Shown piece by piece: positions 26,253-34,855 of a stretch of 64,000 nt of DNA. The notes below the pieces were generated by a model. The model did not search any database, was not told the origin of the DNA, and was given only the letters and a program-made list of their open reading frames with translations. The stretch is from JAWLAT01 sp041395325 (GTDB lineage: Bacteria; Pseudomonadota; Gammaproteobacteria; Xanthomonadales; SZUA-5). Within the stretch, counting starts at the first letter, position 1, and each line of letters opens with the position of its first letter. The DNA is taken from the NCBI GenBank assembly GCA_041395325.1, contig JAWLAT010000003.1, positions 124,001 through 188,000 of the forward strand, read 5' to 3'. The position numbers were made by a program, and so were the translations under genes.

Positions 26253-27317
26253 ATGGCCGATGCCCCGAGCTCACCCAGCGAACCGCTGATCCAGACCGAC
26301 GTCGTCATCATTGGGGCAGGGCCAGTCGGCCTGTTCCAGGTGTTTGAGCTGGGCCTGCTCGCCCTCAAGGCCCACGTCATCGACTCCATGCGGCAAGTCG
26401 GCGGCCAGTGCGCGGAGCTCTATCCCGACAAGCCAATCTACGACATTCCTGCGTTGCCCGTTTGCGGTGCACAAGAGCTGATCGACCGCCTGATGGCGCA
26501 GATCAAGCCCTTCAATCCCACTTTCCATCTGCAGCAGACGGTGACGGAGTTGCAGCCGTTGGACAACGGACGATTTCATCTGTGCACCAGCACGGGACAG
26601 CGTTTCGACACCGGTGCAGTGATCATCGCCGGCGGATTGGGCGCCTTCTTGCCGAAGAAGCTGCGCGTCCCTGGCGCCGAGGCGCTGGAAGGTCACAGCC
26701 TGCACTACAAGGTGGCTGATCCGGAGCGCTTCCGTGGTCGTGACATCGTCATCGCGGGTGGCGGCGATTCCGCCCTGGACTGGGCCCTGGCGTTCGTCGA
26801 TGTAGCGAGCAGCGTCATCCTGCTGCACCGCTCCGACCAGTTCCGCGCGGCGCCCGCCTCGGTGCAGAAGATGCAGGCCCTGTGCGACGAATATCGAATG
26901 CAGTTCCTGCAGGCCGAGATTGCCGGACTGGAGGCAGAGGGCGATCAACTCAAGGCGGTGCTCGTCCGCAGTCGCGACGGTGTGACGCGCCACGTGGACA
27001 CCGAACAACTGCTGGTCTTCTGGGGATTGCATCCAAAACTGGGCCCGATTGCCGACTGGGGCCTGGGCTTGCAGCGCAACCAGATTCAGGTCGACACCGA
27101 AGCCTTCCGCACCAGCATTCCCGGTGTGTTCGCTGTCGGCGACATCAACACCTACCCAGGCAAGAAGAAACTGATCCTGTCCGGATTCCATGAGGCGGCG
27201 TTGGCCGCCTTCGGCGCAAAAGCCTGGCTGCAGCCGGATGAGAAGGTCCATCTGCAGTACACCACCACCAGCCCGATCATGCACAAGCGCCTGGGTGTGG
27301 AAAGCGAGGTGTCCTGA
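26253..27317 (+). CDS. Ferredoxin/flavodoxin-NADP reductase, thioredoxin-reductase type
   Basis: The 354-residue flavoprotein has an N-terminal FAD-binding GAGPVGLFQVFELG, a VGGQCAELYPDKPIYDIP segment typical of this reductase family, and a second dinucleotide motif AGGGDSALDWAL for NADP. The C-terminal GVFAVGDINTYPGKKKLILSGFHEAALA completes the FAD site. The CxxC redox pair of true thioredoxin reductases is missing, which together with the GGQCAELYP motif marks the TrxR-like ferredoxin-NADP reductases. It would move electrons between NADPH and ferredoxin or flavodoxin in the cytoplasm. Confidence 0.9.
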   Translation: MADAPSSPSEPLIQTDVVIIGAGPVGLFQVFELGLLALKAHVIDSMRQVGGQCAELYPDKPIYDIPALPVCGAQELIDRLMAQIKPFNPTFHLQQTVTELQPLDNGRFHLCTSTGQRFDTGAVIIAGGLGAFLPKKLRVPGAEALEGHSLHYKVADPERFRGRDIVIAGGGDSALDWALAFVDVASSVILLHRSDQFRAAPASVQKMQALCDEYRMQFLQAEIAGLEAEGDQLKAVLVRSRDGVTRHVDTEQLLVFWGLHPKLGPIADWGLGLQRNQIQVDTEAFRTSIPGVFAVGDINTYPGKKKLILSGFHEAALAAFGAKAWLQPDEKVHLQYTTTSPIMHKRLGVESEVS

Positions 27318-27453
27318 ACCTGGCGCAGAGTCACTCGTCCCGTCGATACGCGCCGACTCAAGGCCCCCGAAACGCGTCAACCGTTGTGCTGCCTCCGCGT
27401 TGGGGAAGGCGAACTGGCCAGTTCGCTCATCCCCCCGACGACAGGAGACAGCC

Positions 27454-27927
27454 GTGCGTACACTCATTCTCATCTTCACCGGCCTGCTGCTGGCCAGCCA
27501 GGTTCAGGCGCTGCAAATCGATCGTCTCACCACGGTCAGCGACGATCAGGGCGGAACGTTGACGATCAGCAGTCAGGGCTCGGCCCACGCTGACGGTGGC
27601 GGCAGCAGCGCCAGCCTGATCGCGAATGCCTTCTCGCCGCGTGGCGAAGGGCAGATCAGCGCCGATCTACAACGAGAGCGCAGCCGAACTGCAGAAGATC
27701 TCACCGCCACCTACAACGGTACCGCCACGCTCAGCGGCACCGATGTCGATGGTGCCCCGGTCACGATCGACATTGAACTGATCGACGTGACCGTCACCCG
27801 CGAAGGGCAGGGCCCGGAGCTCAGCGGCAGCGTGATCGTCAATGGGACCGCCTATGACGCTTCCGAATTGCCGGCACGTGCGCGGGCCGCGCTGGCGCGC
27901 CTGCTGCGATTGTTCGGCTTCGCCTGA
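27454..27927 (+). CDS. Secreted hypothetical protein, 157 aa
   Basis: A GTG start at 27454 is preceded by AGGAGA, and the first 19 residues form a signal peptide ending VQA; the longer open frame upstream has neither. The mature protein is rich in Thr, Ser, Gly and Asp with alternating hydrophobic residues, suggesting a beta-sandwich, and ends in a short basic helix (ARAALARLLRLFGFA). I do not recognise a family. A large inverted repeat follows at 27952-28025. Confidence 0.65.
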   Translation: MRTLILIFTGLLLASQVQALQIDRLTTVSDDQGGTLTISSQGSAHADGGGSSASLIANAFSPRGEGQISADLQRERSRTAEDLTATYNGTATLSGTDVDGAPVTIDIELIDVTVTREGQGPELSGSVIVNGTAYDASELPARARAALARLLRLFGFA

Positions 27928-27951
27928 CAGGATCCAGGCTGGACAGACGTC

Positions 27952-28025
27952 TGGCCTGCGTCCTTCCCACCACGTTTCGCCAGACGCTGGTCAGCGAAGC
28001 GCAACACCAGGAAGGATGCAGGCCA
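27952..28025. repeat. Long imperfect inverted repeat with nested stems
   Basis: GGCCTGCGTCCTTCC (27953-27967) pairs with GGAAGGATGCAGGCC (28010-28024) in 14 of 15 positions, with one further T-A pair outside. The 42-base interior has nested short arms (TTCGC at 27976-27980 with GCGAA at 27994-27998; CCAG with CTGG inside). It lies in the 238-base gap between the 157-residue secreted gene and the DPP-IV gene and could be a terminator, a structured leader or a small mobile repeat. Confidence 0.6.
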
Positions 28026-28165
28026 CCCCCAAGTCGGGGCAGGAAGCGATTCAAGCAGCCTCGGCTCACCCGTCGGTCAAGTGAGTGCAACCATTGAACC
28101 CGGGTGCATGCCCGGCATGAAACGCTGCCGCTACACTCGGCAATCCCCCGCACCGGTACCCATCG

Positions 28166-30433
28166 ATGCGCTCGACAGCGTTTCTTTTGACCCTGGCCCT
28201 CATGTTCCCGACTCATGCCCCGGCCGAGCAACTCACACTCGATCGCATCTTTGCCAACCCCTCGTTGTCTGGTGAGACGCCCCGTTCACTGAAACTGTCA
28301 CCGGATGGTCAGCGCGTCACCTTCCTGCAAGGACGAACCGACGAGCAGCAGCGGTTGGACCTGTGGGTCTATGAACTGGACACCGGGCAGACGCGGATGC
28401 TGGTCGACTCCCGTCGCTTGACGGGCGGTGTGGAACAGCTGTCGGACGAGGAAAAGGCTCGCCGCGAGCGGCAGCGCACTGCCGACCTACGGGGCATTGC
28501 CGAGTACGCCTTCTCCGCCGATGGCCAACGTCTGCTTTTTCCGCTGGCAGGCGATCTGTATGTCTATGACCTGGACGCCGACGAAGATCAGGCTGTTCGA
28601 CAGATCGCTCGCGCCGAGGACGGCTTTGTCACCGATCCGCGCTTCTCGCCTCAGGGCCACTATGTCAGTTTCGTGCGCGACCAGAACCTCTTTGTGGTGG
28701 ATCTGGAGGACAGCGCTGCACGCGCACTGACCGATGACGGCGGCGGGCTGGTGTCGTGGGGCATGGCCGAGTTTGTGGCCCAGGAAGAGATGGACCGGGA
28801 CACTGGCTACTGGTGGTCGCCCGACGAAGCCCATATCGCCGCCACTCGGGTCGATGAAGCCAGCGTGCCGCTGGTACGACGCTTCGAGATCCATGCCGAT
28901 CGCACCGAGGTCATCGAGCAGCGCTATCCGGCCGTCGGTGACCCCAATGTGCGCATACAGCTGGCAGTGATCGCGCTGGCCGACGGTCAGAAGCGCTGGG
29001 TCGACCTGGGCCAGGAAACCGACGTCTACCTACCACGGGTCAACTGGTTGCCCGGTGGCAAGGCACTGAGCTATCAGAGACAAAGCCGCGATCAGCGGCG
29101 ATTGGAACTGATCCGCGTCGAACTGGACCAGAACCTCTCCCAACGTACGCTGTTGGAGGAACGCCGAGACACCTGGGTCAACCTGCATCACGCCCTGCGT
29201 TTTCTTGATGCCCGTGGCCGATTCATCTGGGCCAGCGAGCACGACGGACAGCAGCATCTGTACTTGCATGCGCCCAGCGGTCGCCGACAACGGGCCATCA
29301 CCCGAGGTGAATGGCAAGTAGACAGTCTGTTGGCGGTCGACAACAGCGCCAAGCGCGTTTATTTCCTGGCCAACGCTGACGATCCGCTGGCACGCGACGT
29401 CTATGTGCAGGATCTCGACCCGTTGGATGCCCGCAAACCGCGTCGACTGACTCAGGGTGGATGGAGCGACGCTGTTTTCGCCGACGACGCCAGCACCTGG
29501 CTGCACACCTGGAGCGATCCGGAGCATCCGCCCCAGGTGCGCTTGCGCGACCGTCAGGGTCGAGTACTGAAGGTGATCAGCGCCAATGAGATCGTAGCCG
29601 ACCACCCCTATGCGCCATACCAGGCGGCCCATGGCCGTCGGATCTATGGCAGCGTGAAGGCGGCAGATGGTCAGGACCTGTACTACCAACTGCTGCTGCC
29701 GGCCGGTCATCAGCCGGGACAACGTCACCCGGCCGTTGTCCGCGTCTACGGTGGACCCCACGCCCAGGTGGTGCAAAAGCGCTGGGATGAACGCTGGGGG
29801 CTGTTCGACCAGTACCTGGCTCAGCAGGGTTTCGTCGTCTACTCGCTCGACAATCGAGGCAGCGCACGCCGGGGGACGGAATTCGAAAATCCGATCCATC
29901 GCCAGATGGGTGGACCGGAAGTGATCGATCAGCAACAGGGCATGCGCTGGCTGGCCGAGCAGGATTTCGTCGATCCCGATCGCCTCGGTGTCGTGGGCTG
30001 GAGCTACGGCGGCTACATGGCGTTGCATTTGTGGGCCAGAACACCGTCTCTGACCGCAGCGGTGGCGGTGGCGCCGGTGACTGATTGGCGCCTGTACGAC
30101 ACACACTACACGGAGCGGTACATGGACCTGCCGTCCAACAATGCAGATGGCTATGCGCAAAGCAACGTGCTCAACTGGCTTGAGCGGGCCGAGGGTGGCG
30201 CCGAGGCACTCTCGGATCGGCTCCTGTTGATCCATGGCATGGCCGACGACAACGTGCTGTTCAGTCACAGCACCGGATTGATCTCGGCCATGGTGGAGCA
30301 ACAGATCCGCTTTTCGCTGATGGCCTATCCCGGCGGCAAGCATGGCATCAATGCCACCCCGGCCATGCGTCGACACGTCTTCGGCGAGATTGCCCGCTAC
30401 TTCGAGCAGACCCTGCATCCTGCTCAGCGCTGA
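28166..30433 (+). CDS. Secreted dipeptidyl peptidase IV (S9B)
   Basis: The 755-residue product has a signal peptide (about 1-20), an N-terminal propeller domain containing the Glu pair in the FVAQEEMDRDTGYWWSPD segment that holds the substrate amino terminus, and a C-terminal alpha/beta hydrolase domain. The catalytic triad is visible as Ser613 in GWSYGGYM, Asp694 in GMADDNVLF and His726 in KHGIN. It removes Xaa-Pro dipeptides from peptides in the periplasm or outside the cell, useful for a protein-degrading lifestyle. It is transcribed alone; an ArsR gene follows after 191 bases. Confidence 0.93.
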   Translation: MRSTAFLLTLALMFPTHAPAEQLTLDRIFANPSLSGETPRSLKLSPDGQRVTFLQGRTDEQQRLDLWVYELDTGQTRMLVDSRRLTGGVEQLSDEEKARRERQRTADLRGIAEYAFSADGQRLLFPLAGDLYVYDLDADEDQAVRQIARAEDGFVTDPRFSPQGHYVSFVRDQNLFVVDLEDSAARALTDDGGGLVSWGMAEFVAQEEMDRDTGYWWSPDEAHIAATRVDEASVPLVRRFEIHADRTEVIEQRYPAVGDPNVRIQLAVIALADGQKRWVDLGQETDVYLPRVNWLPGGKALSYQRQSRDQRRLELIRVELDQNLSQRTLLEERRDTWVNLHHALRFLDARGRFIWASEHDGQQHLYLHAPSGRRQRAITRGEWQVDSLLAVDNSAKRVYFLANADDPLARDVYVQDLDPLDARKPRRLTQGGWSDAVFADDASTWLHTWSDPEHPPQVRLRDRQGRVLKVISANEIVADHPYAPYQAAHGRRIYGSVKAADGQDLYYQLLLPAGHQPGQRHPAVVRVYGGPHAQVVQKRWDERWGLFDQYLAQQGFVVYSLDNRGSARRGTEFENPIHRQMGGPEVIDQQQGMRWLAEQDFVDPDRLGVVGWSYGGYMALHLWARTPSLTAAVAVAPVTDWRLYDTHYTERYMDLPSNNADGYAQSNVLNWLERAEGGAEALSDRLLLIHGMADDNVLFSHSTGLISAMVEQQIRFSLMAYPGGKHGINATPAMRRHVFGEIARYFEQTLHPAQR

Positions 30434-30461
30434 ATAGAGACCGACGCAGTGTTCAGCTTCG

Positions 30462-30477
30462 TTGAATGAACATTCAA
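30462..30477. promoter_or_regulatory. Inverted repeat upstream of ArsR-family gene (candidate operator)
   Basis: TTGAAT-GAAC-ATTCAA is a 6-4-6 perfect inverted repeat in an AT-rich patch about 150 bases before the repressor start. Similar AT-rich dyads are bound by ArsR/SmtB and BigR proteins. An overlapping GTTCA...TGAAC dyad (30451-30471) is also present. Confidence 0.45.
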
Positions 30478-30624
30478 AATTGAGTGACGAAAGCGTGAAA
30501 AATCCTCCCAAGGTCGCTTTCAACTGGAACCAATCGGTGTTAGCGTGAACACGCAGTCAAATCACCCTGACGGATGCGCAAACCGCGCTGATCCGTCTCG
30601 CCATTAATGTCGTCGAGGTGTGAG

Positions 30625-30957
30625 ATGAGTACCGCTCTGGCAACGGTGGAACCCGAAGCCGATCTGATCGCGATGTTGGCTGAACGCGCCGCCGAAGCGG
30701 CACGTCTGCTCAAGGCACTGGCCAACGAACGCCGCCTGCTGATCCTCTGCCTGCTCAGTCAGGGTGAGCGCTCGGTGGGTGAGCTGAACGAGGATGTCGA
30801 CCTCTCCCAGTCCGCCCTGTCGCAGCATCTGGCGGTGCTGCGCGCCGATGGTCTGGTACGGACCCGCCGGCAGGCTCAGACCATCTTCTACTCGGTGGTC
30901 GAGGGACCGGCGCTGTCGATCATCCAGACCCTGCACAAAGAATTCTGCGAAGACTGA
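30625..30957 (+). CDS. ArsR-family repressor of the BigR/SqrR (persulfide-sensor) type
   Basis: The ATG at 30625 follows GAGGTGTGAG; a start six residues earlier is possible. The 110-residue winged-helix protein reads like BigR: EAARLLKALANERRLLILCLL, the recognition segment LSQSALSQHLAVLRADGLV, and the wing TRRQAQTIFYSV. Metal-sensing CxC is absent from the third helix. Instead the only cysteines are Cys42 and Cys108, the positions (and even the numbering) of the redox pair in BigR that forms a disulfide or polysulfide bridge in response to persulfide. No sulfur-oxidation genes adjoin it, so its target is unclear apart from a probable operator upstream of itself. Confidence 0.82.
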   Translation: MSTALATVEPEADLIAMLAERAAEAARLLKALANERRLLILCLLSQGERSVGELNEDVDLSQSALSQHLAVLRADGLVRTRRQAQTIFYSVVEGPALSIIQTLHKEFCED

Positions 30958-31035
30958 GCGACCTCGACGCGGTAAAACGCCCGACGCCTGGTCTGACCCG
31001 CTCGATCCCGTGCGGGCCCGTTCCGAGTGGGCCCT

Positions 31036-31785
31036 TCAGCCGGCCAAGGCGAGATCGGCGGGTCGGCGTTCCAGCTGCAAATCACCCAGGATGAAGCGGG
31101 CACCGGCCTGGGCGTGGAGCTGTGTGCTGTCGAAGGCGGGAATCGCCAGTTCCGCCGGATCCACCAGCAAGCTGATTTCGGTACAGCCAAGCAGAACGCC
31201 TTCTGCGCCGCGTCGTGCAAGTTCGTCAATGATGCGCACAAAGCTGCGCCGCGAGCTGGCCAGCACCTCGCCCTGACACAACTCGTCGAAGATCACCCGA
31301 TGGACCAGTTGCCGATCATCGGCTTCGGGCACCAGCACTTCCAGCTCGAACTGCTGTTGCAGCCGTTCGATCAGAAAGTCCATCTCCATGGTGTAGCGCG
31401 TGCCCAGCAGTCCGATGCGTCGCAGCCCGACGTTGCGGATGGCTGCGCCGCAGGCATCGCCGACGTGCAGCAGGGGCAGCCCGGAAATCGCTTCGATCTG
31501 TGATGCCACGCGATGCATCGTGTTGGTACACAACAACAGCGCTTCGGCACCCGCGTTGGCCAGGCTCCAGGCCTTGCCGCCCAGCAAACGACCGGCGCCA
31601 TCCCAGTCATCGCTGGCCTGGAAGCGTTCGATCTCGTCGAAGTCGACACTGCACAACAACAGAGGCGCGGAGTGATGACCGCCTCGGGCAGTGCGAATGA
31701 CCCGATTGAGATTGCGGTAGTAGGGAATGGTCGATTCCCAGCTCATGCCACCGAGCATTCCCAAGGTGCGTAGCGCGCTAGCCAT
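31036..31785 (-). CDS. Aspartate/glutamate racemase family protein (YgeA-like)
   Basis: The start is the ATG at 31785, preceded by GGAGAGG; an open extension upstream overlaps rsmG and is not needed. The 249-residue product begins LRTLGMLGGMSWEST, as YgeA-type racemases do. It has the two catalytic cysteines of the cofactor-free racemases in LLLCTNTMH and LLGCTEISLL. It would interconvert L and D forms of an amino acid, perhaps aspartate, glutamate or another. It is downstream of rsmG on the same strand, 100 bases away. Confidence 0.87.
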   Translation of the reverse strand: MASALRTLGMLGGMSWESTIPYYRNLNRVIRTARGGHHSAPLLLCSVDFDEIERFQASDDWDGAGRLLGGKAWSLANAGAEALLLCTNTMHRVASQIEAISGLPLLHVGDACGAAIRNVGLRRIGLLGTRYTMEMDFLIERLQQQFELEVLVPEADDRQLVHRVIFDELCQGEVLASSRRSFVRIIDELARRGAEGVLLGCTEISLLVDPAELAIPAFDSTQLHAQAGARFILGDLQLERRPADLALAG

Positions 31786-31885
31786 CGTGCCGATCCCTCT
31801 CCAGATCGCCGGGCAAGGTAACCAAAGGTCGCGCGGCGGTCGGAGAACTGAGCCGCAGAACCTTCCGCTGCCCGTCAATTTCCTG

Positions 31886-32521
31886 TCATTCGGCCACCGC
31901 AACACGCCCTATCTCAATCAGATGCCGCTCCTCATCCAGAAAGGGCACGGTCAACCGACGCACGGCGTGGACTGTCCAACCCGGCGGCAGTTCCGCGATT
32001 TCTTCATCTGACCGGCGACCCTTCATGGCCAACAAGCGACCATCGGATTCCAGCCAGCGTCCGCCCCAGTGCAGCAACTCGGCCAGCCGTGCGCAGGCAC
32101 GCGCCGTCAACCAGCGACAGGGAGGCAGCAGCTCCACGGCCTCGGCTCGCTGCTGAATGACTTCGACGCTGTCCAGGTGCAACTCACGCGCCGCCAGGCG
32201 CAGGAAGCGCGCCTTCTTGCCATTGCTCTCCACCAGCACGACCGAGCGCTGCGGCGACCAGATGGCCAACACCAGACCGGGCAAGCCGGCGCCACTGCCC
32301 AGATCCGCCACGCGGCCGTCAGGCACGAAGGGTACGATCGCCAGGCAGTCGAGCAAGTGACGCACGACGGCCGCGTCGGCAGCGCGAATGGCCGACAGGT
32401 TGTAGACGCGATTCCAGCGCTGCAACAGATCGAGATAGATCAACAATCGATCGACTCGTTCGTCCAGGGGCAGCCCAAGCTGCCGCATCCCGGATTGCAG
32501 TCGCTCTTTCAAGTTACTCAT
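31886..32521 (-). CDS. rsmG: 16S rRNA (guanine527-N7)-methyltransferase RsmG
   Basis: The 211-residue enzyme has the family opening (LLQRWNRVYNLSAIR), the SAM-binding DLGSGAGLPGLVLAI (about residues 71-85), VESNGKKARFLR and the TARACARL segment. It methylates G527 in the 530 loop of 16S rRNA. In many bacteria it sits beside mnmG and parAB near oriC. Here it is near oriC (11 kb away) but without those partners in the window. Confidence 0.95.
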   Translation of the reverse strand: MSNLKERLQSGMRQLGLPLDERVDRLLIYLDLLQRWNRVYNLSAIRAADAAVVRHLLDCLAIVPFVPDGRVADLGSGAGLPGLVLAIWSPQRSVVLVESNGKKARFLRLAARELHLDSVEVIQQRAEAVELLPPCRWLTARACARLAELLHWGGRWLESDGRLLAMKGRRSDEEIAELPPGWTVHAVRRLTVPFLDEERHLIEIGRVAVAE

Positions 32522-32642
32522 CGGCAGTCACGAACTCATCGACAGGCGGGTCATCGAAAGGATCTCGATTGCGTGGCGAAGATCTTCGATCAAGGCCGCC
32601 GAGGATGCCAGAATGACGGCTGCTCCTGCTGCGGGAACGCCC

Positions 32643-33077
32643 ATGCGCCTGTATCGCTACCTCTTGCTGCTGTCGCCGACGCTGGCGTGGGCCGGGGGCC
32701 CCAGTGGCTGCGATGATCTCAGTTCTGTCGCGCCCTTCACCCAGTTCAATTATCCCGGCACCATCCAGTCGATCTGGACCAACAATTGCGCCAGTTGCCA
32801 CATTGGCGGCAGTTCCGGTGGCCTCAATCTCGATCCACCCGGATCGGATCTGAACCTGATCAATGTTCAAAGCGCTCAGAACGACACCTTCATCCGGGTC
32901 GTCCCTGGTGATCCCCTGGGGAGCCTGCTGTTCTGCAAGATCAATTGCGACGAACCGGGTCTGGGTGTGCGCATGCCCTTCGGCGGCCCGAACCTGTCGC
33001 TGGTGCAGCAGGCATTGATCTTCGACTGGATCGAGGCCGGCGCACCAACCATGTCCAACGGTTTCGAGGACCGTTGA
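32643..33077 (+). CDS. Secreted c-type-heme protein with C-terminal NGFEDR
   Basis: The ATG at 32643 starts a clear signal peptide (MRLYRYLLLLSPTLAWA); an ATG ten codons earlier is possible. The 144-residue product carries one CxxCH heme site (NCASCH), followed by GGSSGGLNLDPP and later VRMPFGGPNLSLVQQALIFDWIEAGAP, where the Met of RMP could be the second heme ligand. This pattern is common in secreted cytochrome-like modules. It ends MSNGFEDR, like the tail of the small secreted protein at 5414. Its stop is followed at once by the TTG start of a TauE/SafE gene (TGATTG), so the two are co-translated. Confidence 0.75.
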   Translation: MRLYRYLLLLSPTLAWAGGPSGCDDLSSVAPFTQFNYPGTIQSIWTNNCASCHIGGSSGGLNLDPPGSDLNLINVQSAQNDTFIRVVPGDPLGSLLFCKINCDEPGLGVRMPFGGPNLSLVQQALIFDWIEAGAPTMSNGFEDR

Positions 33078-33899
33078 TTGGCGCCGACCGATTGGCTCGC
33101 GCTGCTTGTGCTTGTTCCTCTGGGCCTGCTGTCGGGCTTCCTGGCCGGCTTGCTAGGCATCGGCGGCGGCCTGGTCATGGTGCCGGTGCTGCTGTGGTGG
33201 CTGCCGCGCCAGGGCGTCCCTGAAGCAGCGGCCCTGCATGTGGCCGTGGCCACCTCGCTGGCGGCCATTGTGCTGACCGCGGCCATGTCTGGCTGGTCAC
33301 ATGCGCGACGGGGCGCAGTGGAATGGCAGCGCTTGCCCTGGCTGGTGCCGGCCCTGTTGCTGGGCAGCGGCCTGGGCAGTCTGCTGGTGGCCACCTGGTC
33401 GCGCGCCGCGCTGCAGCTGTTCGTGGCCGCCTTCTGCCTGTTTGCTGCCGCGCAGATGCTTCGCGGTCGTCGTGCTGGCCCGTCTACGGTACCGGTTGCC
33501 CAAACCGAACCTGGCTGGATGATTGGCGGCGGCGGCCTGATCGGCGCGATCTCGGCCGCCGTAGGCATCGGCGGCGGCAGCCTGACGGTACCCCTGCTGC
33601 ATTGGCGCGGCGTCGCCCTGCCACGAGCCGTGGCCACCTCGGCGGTCTGCGGACTGCCCATCGCGTTGGCCGGGACAACCGGATACCTGTGGCAGGACAC
33701 GGTCAGCGGTACCGGCCTACTCGGACAAGGCCTGGTGGCCGGCGGCCCAGCATTGTTGCTCGGTGCGGCCAGTCTGTTGACGGCACCCTGGGGCGCGCGC
33801 CTGACGCATCAATGGCCGGTGCAGCGCATCAAGCGCATCTTCGCCGGACTGCTGCTGCTGATCGGGGGATTGCTGGCCTGGCGTGCCGTGACGGGATAG
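33078..33899 (+). CDS. TauE/SafE-family sulfite/organic anion exporter
   Basis: The 273-residue integral membrane protein has about eight hydrophobic helices and the two family glycine motifs GLLGIGGGLVMVPVLL (about residues 24-39) and AVGIGGGSLTVPLL (about 160-173). The TTG start directly abuts the stop of the preceding heme-protein gene, so translation is probably coupled. Members move sulfite, sulfoacetate or related anions across the inner membrane; the substrate is not evident here. It converges on mutM with 4 bases between stops. Confidence 0.88.
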   Translation: MAPTDWLALLVLVPLGLLSGFLAGLLGIGGGLVMVPVLLWWLPRQGVPEAAALHVAVATSLAAIVLTAAMSGWSHARRGAVEWQRLPWLVPALLLGSGLGSLLVATWSRAALQLFVAAFCLFAAAQMLRGRRAGPSTVPVAQTEPGWMIGGGGLIGAISAAVGIGGGSLTVPLLHWRGVALPRAVATSAVCGLPIALAGTTGYLWQDTVSGTGLLGQGLVAGGPALLLGAASLLTAPWGARLTHQWPVQRIKRIFAGLLLLIGGLLAWRAVTG

Positions 33900-33903
33900 C
33901 GGG

Positions 33904-34722
33904 CTAGCGCTGGCAGCTCGGGCAGTAATAGCTGGCCCGTTGTCCGAGCACGACGCGGCGAATGGCGGTACCACACCGATGGCAAGGTGCACCGCCGCGC
34001 TCGTAGACATCCAGCGACTGGGCGAAATAGCCCGGCGTTCCTTCGGGGTTGAGATAGTCGCGCAAGGTTGTGCCGCCTTCTTCGATGGCCCGACCGAGAA
34101 CGGTGCGCACCGCCTCGACCAGCGCCTCGTAGCGCGCCAGGCTGACCCGTCCGGCAGCGCGGCGGGGATCGATCCCGGCGCGAAACAAGGACTCGGAGGC
34201 GTAGATGTTGCCGACGCCAACCACGGTGGCCTGATCCATCAAATAGAGTTTCACCGCAGCGCGTCGACCGCGTGACCCACGCCACAGCGACTCCGCCTGA
34301 AACTCAGCGCTCAGCGGCTCCGGACCCAGTTGACGCAACAACGGATGGACCTCGCCGACTGGCTGCCACAGCCAGCTGCCGAAGCGGCGAGGGTCGTGGT
34401 AGCGCAGGCGCAAATCCGATTCCACCAGACTCAACTCCAGATGGTCGTGCCCGCGCCGCGGCTGCTTGGCGGATTCCAGCCGCAGCGAGCCGGACATCCC
34501 CAGATGAATGATCAATGTGTCGCCACCATCCAGTCGCAGCAGCAGGTACTTGGCCCGCCGTTCGACGTTGACGACGGTTCGCCCCGCCAGACGCTGGCCC
34601 AGATCGTCAGGCACCGGCCAACGCAGCCGCGGCTGATGCACCTGCAGCTGGCCCAGTCGGTGGCCGCGCAGATGGGGCAACAGACCTCGACGGGTGGTCT
34701 CGACTTCCGGCAACTCGGGCAT
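33904..34722 (-). CDS. mutM: Formamidopyrimidine-DNA glycosylase MutM (Fpg)
   Basis: The start is the ATG at 34722 because the mature enzyme must begin MPELPEVE: Pro2 is the catalytic nucleophile and Glu3 is required. The 272-residue protein has the lysine region RAKYLLL, the MDQATVVGVGNIYASE helix-two-turn-helix, and a complete C-terminal zinc finger (CHRCG...YYCPSCQR). It removes 8-oxoguanine and formamidopyrimidines and cuts the strand in base-excision repair. Confidence 0.97.
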   Translation of the reverse strand: MPELPEVETTRRGLLPHLRGHRLGQLQVHQPRLRWPVPDDLGQRLAGRTVVNVERRAKYLLLRLDGGDTLIIHLGMSGSLRLESAKQPRRGHDHLELSLVESDLRLRYHDPRRFGSWLWQPVGEVHPLLRQLGPEPLSAEFQAESLWRGSRGRRAAVKLYLMDQATVVGVGNIYASESLFRAGIDPRRAAGRVSLARYEALVEAVRTVLGRAIEEGGTTLRDYLNPEGTPGYFAQSLDVYERGGAPCHRCGTAIRRVVLGQRASYYCPSCQR

Positions 34723-34800
34723 GGACTGAACCTGCGCAGACCGCGCGATGGTAAGCCAGTGGCGACGTGCCGTGCGGTCACTGTTGCGTTCGGCTGGCCT

Positions 34801-34809
34801 TGTTATGAT
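34801..34809 (+). promoter_or_regulatory. Extended -10 promoter for the 34856 gene
   Basis: TGTTATGAT is an extended -10 element (TG, one base, TATGAT), 47 bases before the ATG at 34856. A weak TTGCGT lies upstream but at short spacing. Confidence 0.5.
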
Positions 34810-34855
34810 CGCCGCCTCCGCGGCCGCTGTCGGCCAGCCCACGAAGATCCCGTCC

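Noticed and set aside
26059..26289. Small plus-strand open frame between gyrB and the ferredoxin-NADP reductase
   Set aside because: It runs into the reductase gene, has no ribosome site and no recognisable features.
30625..30957. ArsR-family gene as an arsenic or zinc sensor
   Set aside because: The CxC metal site of the third helix is absent; the two cysteines match the redox pair of BigR instead.
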